From Branchiostoma floridae (Eukaryota > Chordata > Leptocardii > Amphioxiformes > Branchiostomatidae), in NCBI RefSeq assembly GCF_000003815.2, contig NC_049986.1, positions 2,631,685 to 2,695,684 of the forward strand: DNA of 64,000 nt, in the 5' to 3' direction. This document shows positions 12,069 through 27,000 of this stretch, one piece after another; the first letter of the stretch is position 1, and every line of letters starts with the position of its first letter. The notes beneath the pieces were generated by a model. The model searched no databases. It was not told the origin of the DNA and saw only the letters and a list, made by a program, of their open reading frames with translations. Both the position numbers and the translations under genes were made by a program.

Positions 12069-15000
12069 GTATGTTTGTGAGATACTTTTCTCTTACCTTT
12101 TCCCATTAAGCAGGTTACGTAAAAGCAGTTGTTCAAGTTTGTCTTGTGTAGGTTAAATACAACACCACCACAGTCTTAGTTATTGTGTTTGTAATGCTCT
12201 CTGAAGGTAACAGAGGACTGCATTATTTAATTTCTTCGTAGACCAATCTAAATGTATCAAGGCTCTTTTAGCATGTTGGGTATTCAGCAGTGCCTCTTGT
12301 ATTTATTGTTTGTTTCAAAGGTAAATTATGCTACAGTAATGTTTGGTCAAATTTGAAGCGCAATACTTTTTGGTACATGTAGTAGTAGAAGCAGGATGTT
12401 GTTTGTGTACGAATGTTTGCGGACTTGTGTGTGTCATTGCGCAATTACTCAAAGGCAATACTAGTACGTCATACTGTACTGTATGATTTGCCTTTGACTT
12501 GTGTAGAACAATTGTTTTTCCCTGCTGTTGCTTTATCGCAGAGCAAAAACATGATCATTTATTGTGTATTGTATCCACAAATCAGCAACCTGTTTCAAAA
12601 TCATGGAGGCTTGTAGTTGTATGTTTTCTCGTCCTGAACATTTATTAGGTGTTCGGTTTATTCAATTGATAGCTACAAGTTCATGATTGAAAACTATATT
12701 TTGTTTTCATTTCGTGTCATTATGATTGAAGAGATTTCATGTTTTCACGCTTGTGGTGAAAAAATCGGATCTTACAAACTTTTAGTCAAGTTGAGGAAGG
12801 AAATTATCGTAATCACAAGTAGTTATGGTATTTGTTACCGTCATGTTTGAATATCCTAAGATTTGTACTTTCATACCAGGCCACAGGCATGCGCTTGGTG
12901 TACACTCTCTCACACGCTGACATGCGCTTAAACAGACCTTCCCTCACACACTTAACCTGCACAAAGTCACGCATACTGCGAAAAACGCACGCGCCCTATG
13001 TACCCCACCTACGCTTATCACGTAGCTTTTGACGGCACATGACACCAGAGGGCGGTTCCCAACAATGCTCAGGTGCTATCACCTGAGGGTTGTCTGTTGG
13101 GCAGTTAAGAATCAGTCTTGTATGTTGGGAATGGGGACATTTGACTGGGTAAAATTGAGTATAAGAATCGTGACAGAAACAGTGGGAACACACTCTCACA
13201 AAAACACGAAATGAAATGAAACTCAGCGTTCTTGTGGGAAATTCCTTTTGAAGCCCAATTTGTAGTATTCCCTAGCTTTTCCCATAGGTTGACTGTCCAG
13301 TTAAAGGGTTTATGAATTGAATGACATGAAAATGATATTAAGTGTCCTTGCCATTTTGTCCATACAGTGTTGTGAAAGTGGAAGGTTCTGTTATTACATT
13401 GCATTATAGCTTATTTACTCTATTTTAATGGGTTCTCGTTGGATATTGTTACTTTATAATCTGCCAATGTTTCTTCTGTATAGAATTGTTGTAAAAGTTT
13501 GAACAAAGTTACATTTGCTGTTGCAACAACTAAGTTATTTCGAATGTTGACAAAAGCTTGAAATATTGTCAGTTCCGTGTTTGCATCCTGTGCGTGTAAC
13601 ACATAAACGCACCTGTCATCAAAATATACAGCCTATAATTTCAGGGTTGGAAAAAACAACAGGGAGGTGTATCCTTCTTTAAGAGTGATTAATTGATCGA
13701 GGAAAGTTGGAGAGATATTATGGTGATATTTGTTCTTATGTACATGTGTCCTCGCCAATTATAAATAAAAAACTGTTTTATTCAAACTGCTGGGTTCTCG
13801 AAAGCATAATATGTGACTTACAAACATGTTACTTTTCTGTTCGGGAGATAGAGATTTGCATAATGTTGTCATATGATCCTTTAGTTACGAGTCCTTTCCA
13901 GGAAAATGTAGATTACGGTAACCTTCTTAATAGATCTATTTAGTTGTGTCAATGCTAGTGCTGTTTCCAGTTTCAATTTTTTTCGCTTCCCACTAATTGT
14001 TTAAAGAAAGACTGATAGCAGCTGCAAAGTGTCTATGACCACTGCAGCAGTAGGACACAGAGGACTATTACTACGTGTACTTATTATTTGTTAGGCAATG
14101 TTGTTGATTTTCCTTGTTAAATAATGTCATTTTAAGCTTAAAAAAATACAGTTTTGGGTTGTGAAGTTAACATTTGATGACGGATTGGGCAAAGATTATT
14201 TCTGTCCCAACAAGAAGATTTCTGTCCCAACGAGAAGATTTCTGTCCCAACAAGAAGATTTCCGTCCCGGGGCGGTGGGACGGGTCCCGGACACGGCTCT
14301 GGTACTCTATGCTGAGAGGGATAGATAGATACCCTATTTCATAAGTGTAACACATTGATCAACACCATTCATAATTAATCTGTGAAAGGTTTTCTTACAA
14401 AATACCTGTCCTAGTCACACAGGCAACTGAACATTCCAGGATATGCCTGGCATGAAATGCACAGCACCATGACTATATTGTAATATTTTATCAAATGTCT
14501 TTGAATGCATTGATCTAAAGTAAAACATCTGTCCACCTGCACCTCATTTGTGATAAACTTACTTGAGACTTCTGAGAGTTTGAGAATAGGCTGTGTCACT
14601 TTGCTGAATAGCACTTAGCCCAGTGCTTGTTCGATATGGAGAAAGGTATCCAGGAAAATTAGTCCTTCTTTCGAGTGTACGTTAAGTAATGGCTTGAAGT
14701 GAATCATTAACAGCACGCTCAGATGCTCAACAAAATATAGCACTTTCTCTCGTAATAGTGTGTTACGTTGGAATGGTTATTAAAATTTTTGTATTTCATT
14801 TATGTAGTGCTGAGAGCTTAAGGGCAACCTAAACAATATTGGAGCATTAAAAGTGGAAATATTCTAGATGAGGCAATCTGTGTGAAATTGATATCTACTG
14901 CACTGTATTCCCACATTTACATCATTATTTCATACGTTGAGTGGTTAAAAACGGCGCAGAAACAAGCCACACTAGGATTCCCTAAATATCGTAACCCACA

Positions 15001-18000
15001 AAAAATAGACTTCACGGCATCCTTGTGCCACTGTGGCATCGAATGTTTGCTTCTTGAATGTTGTTATGGAATAGAGTTGCTTCATCTTATTATTTAGAAA
15101 AGTTCCCCACAAAATTGACTTTAATAATTGAAGTTCTACAACCCTGGCTCTGGCTAATTTTGCTCAGGTTGCCTTTAACATCAGGGGCATCTTGAGGACA
15201 GGGCTTTTTTTTACTTTGTTGTTGAATATCGAAAGCACTATTTCACGCCCTCAGGATCTTGTTGCTTCAATTTCGTAATTGCTTCCTACGTGAAAACAGC
15301 AGTTTTTATTCATGCGTAGTGGCCTTGCAAATCTTGACTGAAGATGTTTATCGATGTGAAGTTGAAGAATAAGAAATATAAAACGATCACACAAACAGCT
15401 GTCTTACTGCTATGTTGCTATTTTGAAAACCGAACTGTTAACCAACAAAAAAGATAACTGTAAATGCAGAAACTTTCGCGGTGGTTTAATGTTGGCGGTT
15501 TTCTCGGCGGCCGCTTCACCGCAAATTCAAAACCACCGCAAACATTTTTCCATGGCAGTAAGAGACTAGCATGGTGCTACCGCGAAATTAAAACCACCAC
15601 GAAAAGCCCATTTTCCCGCTACCGCGAGTTTAAATCTCTGCGAACTTAAATGCATTAAATTTTACAGTATTAGAATGATTTAGTGATCAATAAGAAATTA
15701 GAAGAAGTACGACAGTCCACCCTACCAAGTAGCATTTCAGTAAATTCTGTTTCAAATTGAGAACCTGGGCCATATAGGAGAGAACAGACAATGCCATGTT
15801 TTGAGTGTAATGATTTGAAAGATTGTGTAAAGTAAAGTTTAAATCCTGATTTTGTTTGTCTTTCTCTGCAGTCCCTGTTATGGACGGGAACTCATGGAAC
15901 CTTCCAGTGACGCCGGACAGTAAGTTTTTCTGCCTTTCTTAACTCTTCTACATTTTATTTGAACATAGAGTTATGATTTTTATGTTATCATGAAATCTTG
16001 TGCCTTATGATATTTGATTCAAATGATAGTTTCAAGTTTATGGATGAAAACTAGATTTTGTTTTAATTTCATGTCATTATGATTGAAGAGATTTCATGTT
16101 TTCACCCTTACAAACTTTAAGTCAAGTTGAGAAAGGAAGTTATCGTAACCACTAGTAGTTATGGTATTACCGTAATGTTTGAATATCCTAAGATTTGTAC
16201 TTTCATACCAGGCCACAGGCATGCGCTTGGTGTACACTCTCTCACACACTGACATGCGCTTAAACAGACCCTCCCTCACACACTTAACCTGCACAAAGTC
16301 ACGTATACCGAGAAAAACGCACGCGCCCTATGTACCCCACCTACGCTTATCACGTAGCTTTTGACGGCACATGACACCAGAGGGCGGTTCCCAACAATGC
16401 TCAGGTGCTATCACCCGAGGGTCATCACTACCTTCCTTAACTCTTCTACAATTTATTTAAACATAGAGTTATGATTTATGAAGTTATCATGAAATTTGAT
16501 TTGAAATTATGATTATTTGTAAGATAGGGGTTGTCAGTTCTGGACCACCCGTTGCATGGGAAAAATTCATTTTGACTCTTTTGAATATAAAGGTCAAAGA
16601 GAAAATAGTACAAAACTAATATGTATATTCCCAGTGTTCACTTCTAATGATATCAGGATATCGGATCAGAATATATAGAAACATTTAGTGATTGCTGTCT
16701 TTCCATATTTATTTATTTTATTCTTCATCTGACATAAGGCTTCAATGGAAGGAACCAAGCAATACAAGTGTACAGTTTGTCTATGTTTGAGGCATTTGTC
16801 TTGGAAACATTGGTTACCAATTCATAATTTTGTAAACTGCTGNNNNNNNNNNNNNNNNNNNNNNNNNNNNNNNNNNNNNNNNNNNNNNNNNNNNNNNNNN
16901 NNNNNNNNNNNNNNNNNNNNNNNNNNNNNNNNNNNNNNNNNNNNNNNNNNNNNNNNNNNNNNNNNNNNNNNNNNNNNNNNNNNNNNNNNNNNNNNNNNNN
17001 NNNNNNNNNNNNNNNNNNNNNNNNNNNNNNNNNNNNNNNNNNNNNNNNNNNNNNNNNNNNNNNNNNNNNNNNNNNNNNNNNNNNNNNNNNNNNNNNNNNN
17101 NNNNNNNNNNNNNNNNNNNNNNNNNNNNNNNNNNNNNNNNNNNNNNNNNNNNNNNNNNNNNNNNNNNNNNNNGGAATGATGTATTTGTGTTATACATCTC
17201 TGATTAGCTGTTGCTACAGCTACTAACTGTCAGAGACCGGCCATGGCAAAATCACATTTCTACTTTCAAAAAACACACTTCTCAGGCAATGCACTACCAA
17301 ATTAACATATAGATAGAAATATTACATGATAAGAAATATTACATGATAAGAAATATTACATGTGCAACTTGTCAAAACCACAATGTCGTCGCTCTCAATA
17401 ACTTAAGCTAAAACCATGTGTTATCTTTGGAAATGTCATTAACCTAGCTTAGTCTGTCAGCAAAATTGGCCGAAGAAAAAAAGGAAATAGCATTTCAGAG
17501 GATCAAGTTCAAAATTTTCCTAGCGGAGCATACTTCCAAGCCTTATTAGGAATGTCATGCCTCTGGCAAGATGTGTCGCTCCTTGGGCGCTGAAATTCTT
17601 GTCAGCAATAGCTCGCCCCAATCCCCCCATAAGATATTTGCTTCCGCCGTCTCTGTGGCGAGAAAAATTAATCGGGGAAACAAATGCCATCGAGGCAGTG
17701 GACTTTATCCTGTCATTTCTCCGGGTTCTGGCCACCCTTTCCTTCACACAGTGTCATTGGTCACCTGTTTTCACCCATTGAGATACCCAAATCTAGCGTT
17801 GTAGAAATAGGAATTGTCGTCAATTTACCGTCATGCTTTGTAACCCTTCCTGAATTTATCATTAATTGTTATTGGGTCTCCTGGATTTACTGTTGAGCGT
17901 TACTGCGCCTCCTGAATTCACCGTTCCCTCCCCCTTTGCGGACCCAAATGGGAGGTCATGTAAGTACAATGACCTACGATAGGGTGACTGTACCCCCAAG

Positions 18001-21000
18001 AACATTCAATGGACGTACAATGGAACCCTTGTGAGATTTGGCTGATTTCCGCTAAGTAATTGTACAAGTTGTAAGGTTTTGTTGTAAAATCAAGGAATGC
18101 TTAGGAATTGTATGGTTTGGAAATAACATCACTCGGATTGATCGATTGTTTCTTTGTCATGGTGTTTGTTATTTGAATCATGGAGGTTTGTGATTCAAGA
18201 TGTTTCTTGGCGTTGCTATGTTGCTATTTTGGACTTAAAAGAAGCTGTGGACTTTGAACTTAGCTTTGCGTCACGAAAGCCGAAGTAATTGCGTTTTGCA
18301 GCATTGATTAAACCTCTGTGATTTCCTGTACAAAGTACATGCGGAACCACGTGGCTCTTTGAATTACCGCGGATTCTGGTTCGCGTTCACGTAATTTCGA
18401 GTCCGAGAACGCAAGAAGAGTATTTTACTTGGCATGCGCATTTCTTGGCGGGAGGCCATGTTTACTGAAACATGCGACAATGGCCTTCATGCATATTTGT
18501 CCACATCAAATAGTGCTGTGCACTATGGCTCAGGAGCCACACAAATAACAAGGCTTTGTGAGCGACCAAAAATAACTAGATCCTCTTTCAAGTTCAACAA
18601 CCCTGGTCTGTGTGCTCATGGTTTCTTGGGTTACCTTTCAAGGACAAGTTAGCATGAATGGCCATGCAGCATTTGCCTCGTGCCACAAACATGTCAACGA
18701 TTCACATTTCAATAGGTCAATGACATATTGCTGTGTGGGCATGCTTGGTTGTTGTCTGTCCAAAATGGGCGGGGCGCTCCAAGCTCAATTATATATTTGC
18801 ATGTGTAATGGGGTAAAGGCTAATGCCCAAAGGCACCTCACCTAGGCATACAGAGGGTCTATTGACCTTGTGCGTTGAATTGTCATGCTCTAGCAGCAGG
18901 TAAACACTCTTACATTGTACCTGTAGAAAGAGAAGTATAACATAATGGATATCACATTCTTGAACTTCGATGTGGAACAACTTCTTTATGGATACTCTGG
19001 TTACATCACAGGTAGGCCAATACAAATTAGGTCAGCGAGGTATAGACATTATAGGAGGGGAACGTTTAGTACAAAATATTAGTACTGTAAATGCAGAAAA
19101 TTTCGTGGTGGTTTTATGGTGTGTTTTTTTCTTCTAAATTTTATTTGAAGTTCCCCACAAAACATTAGGCCTAATGGAGCAACGAAGGCGTTTGTTTGTT
19201 AACCCTTGTCTTAAAAAGTTTTAGATTGTATCCCAAGGGGGAAGAAATTCCGCGGAAGTTTGCGGTTTTTGCGTTGGTCGGTTCACCGCAAACTCAAAAC
19301 CGCCGTATACATTTTCCTTCTGTATTCTGCTTGCACCGCCTACGGCATCCCCTTCTCGCTATATGTACGTACTCTGCATTGTTACAGTACTGTAAATGCA
19401 TTTAAGTTCGCGGGGATTTAATTTCGCGGTAGCGGGAAAAAAGACTTTTTGCAGTGGTTTTAATTTCGCGGTAGCACCATGCACTGTAGTCTCTTACTGC
19501 CATGGAAAATGTTCGCGGTGGTTTTAAGTTCACGGTGAAGCGGCCACCACGAAAAACCCAAACATTAATCCACCGCGAAAGTTTCTACATTTACAGTATA
19601 TTATATTCATAGTTATTATAATACTGAGCCGGGAATCTCCTACAGTTTTAGAGCACACGGTACTGTGGCCGAACAGCTACATGTACGTGCTCTACATTGT
19701 TACAGTATTATAATACTGAGCCGGGAATCTCTTAAAATCACCCCGAACACTCCATTTTCCCACTACAGCAAAAGTAAATCCCCAAGAACTTAAATGCGTT
19801 TACAGAAACTTGGAGGAGGGTAGTACAGTGGTACCTTGCAGAGTTTGAGTGTGGAAAGGAAGGAGAAATGTAGTTATACCCCCCTCACATTAGGCGAAAA
19901 TCGATCAGACGACGAGTCTGTGAGCTCTAAATTACAAGGAGGCATTTCGATTTTCACCTAATGTGAGGGGGGTATTAGCAACAGACAAGAAACAATGGAG
20001 GATCTTGATGATAGCCAGACTTAAATGCAGTAATGATGACATGTTGGGATGCTTCGTGTGTTTTTTTTTACCTTCGCATAGATGGCAAACAGATCTGCTG
20101 GTTTGATATAGCTTATGTCAAGCAGGATCTGTACACATGGACAGCATTTAAATCAATAATTTTTGCTAGGAATGGGGACCTCATTTGCATGTATTAAAAC
20201 CTTCTTTTTGAACATAGATTGTGTACATCAGTTATTTGGGTGGAGAAGATGATTAATTGATATAATATAATTTATGCAAATGAGGACTTACATTTCATAA
20301 TACACCAGTTGTAATATTTTGGTCCTAGTATTTGGATGACGTCCCACACACTGTGTTGTCCTTTTTTTCCATGAATTATGAAATATTAATAAACCTTACT
20401 CCTTAGATACATACGTAATAAGAGAAAAGAATACCTGAACCGTAGTAAGAAGTTACAAGAAATAGAGAAGTCCCCACATGCTCTTAGAGTAATAAAGCTA
20501 TTGCAAAATTCTTTATATTGTACAAATTTAAAATTGACACTTTTCAGTCTTTTTGTATTCCCCTTTTGTACCCACCCCATCATGTCCTTCATAAAACTTA
20601 ATTAAACCTACCTACCTTTAATTAGCAATATTACAAACAGGATGATGATTACACAACAAGATATATGGATTGTTTTGGAATCTTTCTTCCAGAAATTTCA
20701 GTAAAGACAAAACAGGACAGGACGTTGTCCTTACATGACCTTGTTTGCTGGTATGCAACAAGTACATTGATTGTGTTGTCACTTCACATAGGGACCAACT
20801 AGAGGTGTTAACTTTTAGGGAAATTGTATTTTTTAAAGAAATGAAATTAATATAAATACAGTTTTCTAGATTAGAAATCCTTTTAAGGGGGAGCTTTTCA
20901 CTATATTTCATATTGTAGATTCCCTGTACATTGTAATTACCATTCTTCATAATATTGCAATGGTCACGGAATGTTAAGAATTTGATCTTGGATGTTAAGA

Positions 21001-24000
21001 AACTGATATAAACTTTTCAGAACCCGTTTTTCTTGGAAGAGGCATTGAACTAGCCTGATTAAATCTTGCTTATAGCAGCCAGCCCAACATTCGCTAGCCT
21101 CGGGGAAGGGCCAGTTACAGCCCTGGACAGCAGAGTTTGTGTTACACAGACTAGCATCGAACAAACATTAGGTCATAGGTGGCAAAAACAATATCCAGTT
21201 GACTTTATCATTATAAATATGGAATGCTATAATCCTGCTAATCAGGCCTGTCTCCAGGGCCTGTTTTTCTGTTCTGGGATGGAAATTTGCTTGTTGGGAT
21301 GGGCAAAGATTTCACCCAGTCCATCAAAAGAAAAAGTTCCTGACATGAAGGTTATAAAAAAGGTATTTTTGTTAGCTTAAAAATGACAGATTTAACTAGT
21401 AGCAGTATCCATTATTTGATTATACTGCTGCTGGGTTCCCTAACATGGGTAGGTAGGCAGCGGTTGGATATTGACTAAAGAATAATGATAGGGACAAAAA
21501 AGTTTTTTTAAAAATTCACGGATCTTAGCGGCAAGTGTGCACAGATGTTGACACACTGGCATCACCAAATCCGTAAGTGTTTTTGGCACCTTTAGACAGA
21601 TTAGCCGTGAGGTTCGGTGGGCATCACTCCTCGGACATGGGGCATGGCGAGTATTGAACTCTGAATTCCGATTCTATCACTCTAGCCGTTGCGTCACACA
21701 GACACCACAAAAAGTTAAAGCTGGTCACTAAAGCTCCTCCTGTGTTTTCAGTGGGGGAAGGAAAACCAGGGGACAAGACATGTCTCATCTGCGGGGACCG
21801 TGCCACGGGTCTACACTACGGCATCGTCTCCTGCGAGGGCTGCAAAGGCTTCTTCAAACGCAGCATCTGCAACAAACGTGTCTACCGCTGCAGTAGGAAC
21901 AAGAATTGTGTCATGTCACGCAAGCAGCGCAACCGCTGCCAGTACTGCCGGCTGCTCAAGTGCCTACAGATGGGCATGAACAGAAAAGGTAAGACACTTC
22001 ATCTCGTAATCATTGTCATTAGATGGCTCAAGCTGAAAATGGTTTGTCATTGGTTTTTTATATGTCAGCAGTTTGTCCGCAAATTTAGCCGTAGTAATGT
22101 TTTAACACAATGGCCCTAACTGCACACCAGAGAGGTATATGATCTTGGAAAGCCACTAAAGAATCGTGTAGGCCCAAAGGGATTTCATCTGTGTCAATAT
22201 GTTTGAAAAGGGATCAAATGCAAGACCATCCAAACCGCACAAAGCCAAGCTGCAAGGGTGCACCAGTGCTTTTGAGGTACAAGGTATATAAGATTACAGC
22301 CACCCTGCTTTAAAAAGGAACTGTCACCTCTCAGTCATTGACAGCATGTGACTGTGAGTAGTATTAGTTTAACAATGATCTTGTTCTGGTTTCCTGTGCA
22401 AAACCACATAGGTCACAGCAAGTAAATTTTATGGATGACATCAGCACTCTCATTCATTTTCACCTGACTTTGAAAAAAAAGAAAACTTTTTTTACTATTG
22501 TTGTGCCCTGCCTTTCTGAATGACAGAATAGAGGCAGAATTGTTCAAAATATATCTATGTCTATGCATTATCTCAAAGAATGGGGTTATGCAATTGACAA
22601 GAAAAATATCGTAATATTTTGATGCACACTCAGTGACTCTGCTCTATGTTATGGTTAAGAAAAAAATGTTTGAATGAGAGCTGGATTCCTTTGAACAGAA
22701 TTCCACCTGTTGGTTTATGGTTTTATTAATGCATTCATTAAAAGTGGCCACCTGGTTGTAAAGGGACAAAAATGTGTACAATGTACTCCATGATATAACA
22801 GTATGGCAGTGTGTGTGCGTGTGTGTCTGTCTGTATTTTTATGTGTGAATGACTGTGCAAGTGTGTGTATGTGTATTTCTGTGTTTGTGCCCCCTCTATG
22901 TGCCCCCCTCCCCCTTACACCTGAACTCCACATTATGTACCAGTTCACTTCCTCAGGTGTAAACATGATGACCTTGACACCACTGCGTGGTGTTTACAGA
23001 GAGATCGCTTGTGACCTTTCCCTTGACACCTGGCATTGTTTGCTATACAAAGCACAATCCTCACGTTCCTTCATATTTCTAGTCTGTAAAACCTGCAGTT
23101 GTTCTTTGCACAAAGACTGTGAAATACTTCTAACTTGGTAGAAGACAATTTCATTTGAAAGCTAAGCTTCTCTGTACTCCATGTCAATTGAGTCAGCAGG
23201 CATTTGTTTCTTCAAAAATCTACCTGAACAAATTTGTTCTTGACTCACATGAAAACTGAGACCAAAGCACAACCTGTTGTTGACAAAATTCCAGTAGATG
23301 AAATATTCACAACAAACTTTGGGATGTGGCATGGCATGGCCATTCTCACCATCAGCCATCACTAACGTCTTAGGACAATAACCTGTAAAAAACACTCAAC
23401 TAGTCCAGTTCATGAATAGCAAAGGGCGCAGACATGAAAACAAGTTCAAAGTTCTCATGAAGGTGAGTCAGCTGAGGTCCAGTCATGTTGTAGTTTACAA
23501 AGTTCATGTTGAGACAGGAGACTTTGCCCTTTGTTTTGGCACATATGGTTATCCCAGGTTATTTGAGTTTCACTCTGAAGGTGCTAAATCTATTTTTGAA
23601 CTTCGCCTTCTAAGTTACACACTCTTCTTACTCTGAGTCATCAGGTATGTCTGGTTATACCAAGGTCATCCAAGGTCAGCTCTGATCTCTCCAAAAATTA
23701 TTCAGCCTAAAATTATCTTCCTCATAGTAGCTGATTCAGAAGCTGATATGCTGTATTGTGGAAGACCGATTTAGATATCAGGATGATAACAGACTGGGTG
23801 TAATGTAGTCTTCACATGCAACAGCACTAAAATACGTGTGCCTTGACCTTTTATTCCTCGCCATTGTCAACGCACTTTGTCTTTTGTTGAAGAGACAAAT
23901 GAATTTGTTGGAGATGAAAGCCTAGAAACAAATAGCTTTGGACTGACTGAATACATTTAATTTTTTATCTTTTCTGTTTACCCTCATTACCGTAGTACTG

Positions 24001-27000
24001 CCACATTTTTGCAATGTCTCAAGCAATACGAATCAATACAAATCAATGCTCATTTTCCCCAGTAACATGTTACTGTTATAGCTTTCCTTTGAAAGTTCTT
24101 CCTCGTATCTTTCTTTTGTCTCTCTAAAAACGTAATATCGCTATCGTATCACACCGCAGAATTGTGCGGAGAACAGGCGCTTGGTTGAGAGGGCCGGGTT
24201 CCATAATACTGTCGAGAAGAAACATGGCACAGTTAAGCTATGTACCTACATCCTCTGTTGTTCCTTTCTTTCCTGTTACTAGTAATTGTACAAAAATAAA
24301 AGCTGCATGAGCATACAAAAAGCTTACAACAGACGTATACTGTCAAGAATATTCAATTAACTTTGGTCCGTCACAATTGCTATGACATAAAACTTAACTC
24401 TTTTCGTAGAAATAAAAATGGCAGGGAAATGGCGGCATACATTCAGTTTTGCCCGTTCAACCGTAAATCATGTCTATTATGCAACGGTTCTTCACACTAC
24501 ACGAGTTGTAAGTCAACAACAGAAATTTGAGATTGCTGTTGAATCATGCTTGTCTTGTGCAGCGAGCAGGTGTGATTATTATCTACAAATCCGGCAATGA
24601 ACATAACAGTAGGTTCTTCACATGACGAGCTCATCTGCCCGAAAAGGAACTGAAAACTTTTAGCTTTGTTGTCTTCAAATGCATTGTTATCAAAGACTTT
24701 TAAAACATTTTAAACAACCGGCATACTTCGGAAATTACTGTTACTGCACAAGTAGATCTCGCTTATTAATTTGGCAGTATTATGATTAGTGGTGGTATTA
24801 ATGTAATGGATGTTAAATGGCGGAGAAGTATATGTAGTCTACAGTAGGTCATACCCCCTCAAGCTAATGCCCCAAAAGGAGTGGCTGAGAGTAACCAGAG
24901 GTTGAGACGGGTGTGCGAATGTGCCTGCGGACATGCGTGACAGCGAACGTGCAAGCGGACGTGACACGAATCTGAACGTGCTTGTGGGACGTGCATATGT
25001 CTACCCGGACATGCGGACTTGTGTCTTTCTACCCGTTAAGTTAAACACATTACAGCATATCCAGACAAGTGCTTGGTGCGAAGTTCATGTTTACACCATA
25101 GTCTACTGTGGACGTGTTATGGGGAACCTATATTTTTAGAACGATTTGCATATCATCTCAGGAGCAGAAACAGGATGCATAGATTGTTGAAATGTAAATA
25201 AGGAACATTTCAGCATGTTTTAAGATTGATTATTTCCCCATAAAAATGGCTTGAATTGATTATTTCCCCATAAAAATGGCTTGAATTGTCTCTGATATGT
25301 TTGGCTTTACTCAGATAAACTGGCCATCATCCAACTTACAAGCCCTGTCTAGACTTGGTTCTATAGACAATGTCTTCACTGAGAATTGCAGTCGTGAGGT
25401 CATGGCACTTACTTGGAAGTATGTAGCGCGTGAACTTCAAAAACGTTGTGCGCTAGGGAGCAAAGGTTGTCACGTGTGGGTTTTATATTTCCCGCGGATC
25501 ATGCCATTACGCCAGGTAAATGCTAGCCCATAAAAACGTCCTTTTCCAGTGAAACATGGCTGAAAACGTGTTATTTGGCCATAATGGTGTTCTACAGAAT
25601 GAATGGCTGAAAGGTTGTTCATCCTGATAGTGCGTTAGATTCATTGACCCCAAACCATCTTTGATTTGGCAAAGTGCCAGATAGAACCAACCGTACAACT
25701 ACTCCGCCACCACAAACATGCTAGGTGGGTGAAGGGTAAGTTGGGTCGTTGCCCAGTGTGTAGTAGGCTATCACGTATGGGTGTCACGTACCGGTTTGGC
25801 ACAAAGAAAACCCGCACCACTATACAGGTGAGAACGCTGGCACGTGGTCCAGACAACTTGAAAGTTTGTTTACGAAAAAGGCAACACAGATTGCAAGTCA
25901 ACTCCTTGCTTTATGAGTAAACTGGATAACGCTAGTTCACCTTTATTCGCGGGGTAACCTATATCCGTTATATTTAACACCAGGGTATTTCAGGATATCA
26001 AATCGATGGACGGTGGTCTCAAACTGCGTTATATTGAAAAAAATGCAATTTGAAACTTCCGTCCATCAACGTGATATCCCTAAGTATCCTGTTTTTAGGT
26101 ACAACGGATATAGGTTACCCTGCGAATAAAGGTGAACTGGTGTTAAAACCTGTATGTTCAGATACAACACATAGCAAGGTAAAGATGGCACCATGGGATC
26201 ATAACTTGCATAATTTTATAGATTTTGGTGAAGGACATTAAAATGCTTCTGTTAAAAGTTTCAAAGTTTAGATTGAGAACTTTGAACTGTACTTCTGACT
26301 ATTGAATAACTAACTTTTTTATTCATCACCCAAACACATTGAAAATTGTCTGGGCGATGCAGTTCAAACACTAAAATGATTGGTTACACAGCTATGAATA
26401 GATTCATTCACCCATTCCTTTATGGCAGTTCTAAGTTGATGAAAACATTGTCGTCAAAAGCATTAAAAAAATATACCTTATACTTTGTTTTGTAAATGCG
26501 AAAATGACTATCATTTTTATAGACTACAAAATTGATATAGATCAAGTTCTCTCTCTTGCGTCTCAGCCTAAATATGTGCAATATGCTATGTAACAAGACT
26601 TTCATTAGCAAACCATGCTGTCAATGGAACATGATGAAGTGTTCTAATTTAATGGTTATTGATGGCCATGGCACTGTTCATTGTACCTTAAGTGGCCTAG
26701 AAATCAATCAAAATGCCAAGGACAATACTGGTCAATAACCTTCTTACTGAATGGAACATGAGTGAAATTTTGTTTTACTCTTCCAAACCATTGTTAAAAG
26801 AATACATTTTAATTTCATGTTGTAACTTTGCTATTCTGCGTTTCTGCGTTTAGTAAGAGAAAAGAAGAAAAAGAGAATGAATTTACCTGGTGTACATAAC
26901 CTGTAGCTTGGGGTGACTGACCTCCATGTAGGTTTTACCATTCACAAACAAACATGGACTAAACTTGAAAAAAGAGACTCAGTATCATTCTAACAAGTCA

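Noticed and set aside
12832-13032. Similar 60-66-codon frames at 12832-13032 and 16179-16364, suggestive of duplicated exons
   Set aside because: The similarity covers the whole ~400-bp repeat including non-frame parts, and no splice sites or domain fit.
16745-17197. Frames spanning the first N run
   Set aside because: They consist of unknown residues from the gap.
22715-23141. Overlapping frames on both strands near 22.8 kb
   Set aside because: Caused by GT-rich repeat; composition is repeat-driven.
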